Source: Betaproteobacteria bacterium (GTDB lineage: Bacteria > Pseudomonadota > Gammaproteobacteria > Burkholderiales > Burkholderiaceae_C). From it: DNA of 5,454 bases. Of this stretch, positions 5,118 to 5,454 are shown one piece after another. The number at the start of each line of letters is the position of its first letter. Position 1 is the stretch's first letter. The position numbers and the translations under genes are program-made. The notes below the pieces were generated by a model. The model saw only the letters and a program-made list of their open reading frames with translations. It made no database searches and had not been told where the DNA came from. Location: contig JANXLW010000201.1 in NCBI GenBank assembly GCA_025354965.1, forward strand, positions 1 through 5,454, given 5' to 3'.

Positions 5118-5454
5118 TCAATAGGGCCCATGCAACTTCACCGGCTTGGCCGAACCCTTGCGCAGGCGGATGTTGAGCATCTCGACGCCCAGTGAAAATG
5201 CCATGCCAAAGTAGATGTAGCCTTTGGGCACATGGTGTCCAAAACCTTCGGCCACCAGCACCACACCGACGACCACCAGAAAGGCCAGGGCCAGCATTTT
5301 GATGGTGGGGTGTTCTGAGACAAACCGGCCAATCGGGCCGGCAAACAGCATCATCAAACCAACCGAGGCAATGACGGCGGCAATCATGATCTTCACGTCG
5401 TCCACCATGCCCACGGCGGTGATGATGGAGTCGAGCGAAAACACCAGGTCGATG
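5118..5454 (-). CDS. TerC-family integral membrane protein, 3' part
   Basis: The reading enters from the right edge as IDLVFSLDSIITAVGM and runs about 112 residues to a TGA at 5118-5120. The SLDSIITAVG motif, followed by MLFAGPIGRFV, then HPTIKMLALAFLVVVG and EGFGHHVPKGYIYFGMAFS, is characteristic of the C-terminal half of TerC/YoaE-type proteins. Three hydrophobic segments are visible: roughly the IMIAAVIASVGLMML stretch, the LALAFLVVVGVVLVA stretch and the YIYFGMAFSLGVEML stretch. A basic cytoplasmic tail follows. The N-terminal half and start are outside the window, so the ATG/GTG codons inside it should not be taken as starts. Family members have been tied to tellurite resistance and, in Bacillus, to manganese export; the substrate here is unknown. 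Hand-counted GC over 5121-5400 is 159/280 (57%). It is probably a host gene flanking the CRISPR locus. Confidence 0.88.
   Translation of the reverse strand, partial: IDLVFSLDSIITAVGMVDDVKIMIAAVIASVGLMMLFAGPIGRFVSEHPTIKMLALAFLVVVGVVLVAEGFGHHVPKGYIYFGMAFSLGVEMLNIRLRKGSAKPVKLHGPY

Noticed and set aside
4904..5176. 90-residue + strand open frame between the tracrRNA and the TerC-like gene
   Set aside because: It is antisense to the SMP-30-like remnant and the end of the TerC-like gene, and has no ribosome site.

Overview
The window carries a compact type II-C CRISPR-Cas locus, most likely from a GC-moderate betaproteobacterium of the Burkholderiales/Comamonadaceae kind. That assignment rests on the flavour of the flanking TerC-like gene and of the gluconolactonase remnant. 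It is an inference from protein style, not from a search.

Layout from left to right. Positions 1-125 are the cas2-side end of a CRISPR array: a partial spacer, a repeat, a 30-bp spacer and a terminal repeat. The array then runs into a rho-independent terminator (127-163) that works on the + strand. The cas operon lies on the - strand: cas9 (4699-1394), cas1 (1397-501, 4-nt ATGA overlap with cas9) and cas2 (494-162, 6 nt after cas1). No csn2 or cas4 is present, which with the 1101-residue Cas9 defines subtype II-C. Upstream of cas9, and divergent from it, is a tracrRNA (about 4757-4857, + strand). It has a recognisable promoter, an anti-repeat that pairs almost completely with the array repeat, one internal hairpin and a UUCG-capped terminator. 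To the right are a decayed C-terminal fragment of an SMP-30/gluconolactonase-like gene (about 4931-5079, - strand) and the 3' part of a TerC-family membrane protein gene that continues past the right edge.

How the parts work together. The array is read on the + strand, towards and convergent with the cas operon. Each repeat ends in an extended -10 element, so each repeat can probably start its own short crRNA. Those crRNAs pair with the divergently made tracrRNA and load Cas9, whose RuvC and HNH catalytic residues are all in place. Cas1 and Cas2, both with intact active-site residues, would insert new spacers.

The system looks complete and functional within the window except for the leader and the rest of the array, which lie beyond the left edge. 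The points most worth a second look are the 8-bp inverted repeat built around the tracrRNA/cas9 intergenic promoters, the CxxC/HxxC zinc-knuckle form of the Cas9 HNH domain, and the repeat-embedded promoters. I see no additional, unknown effector gene in the window.
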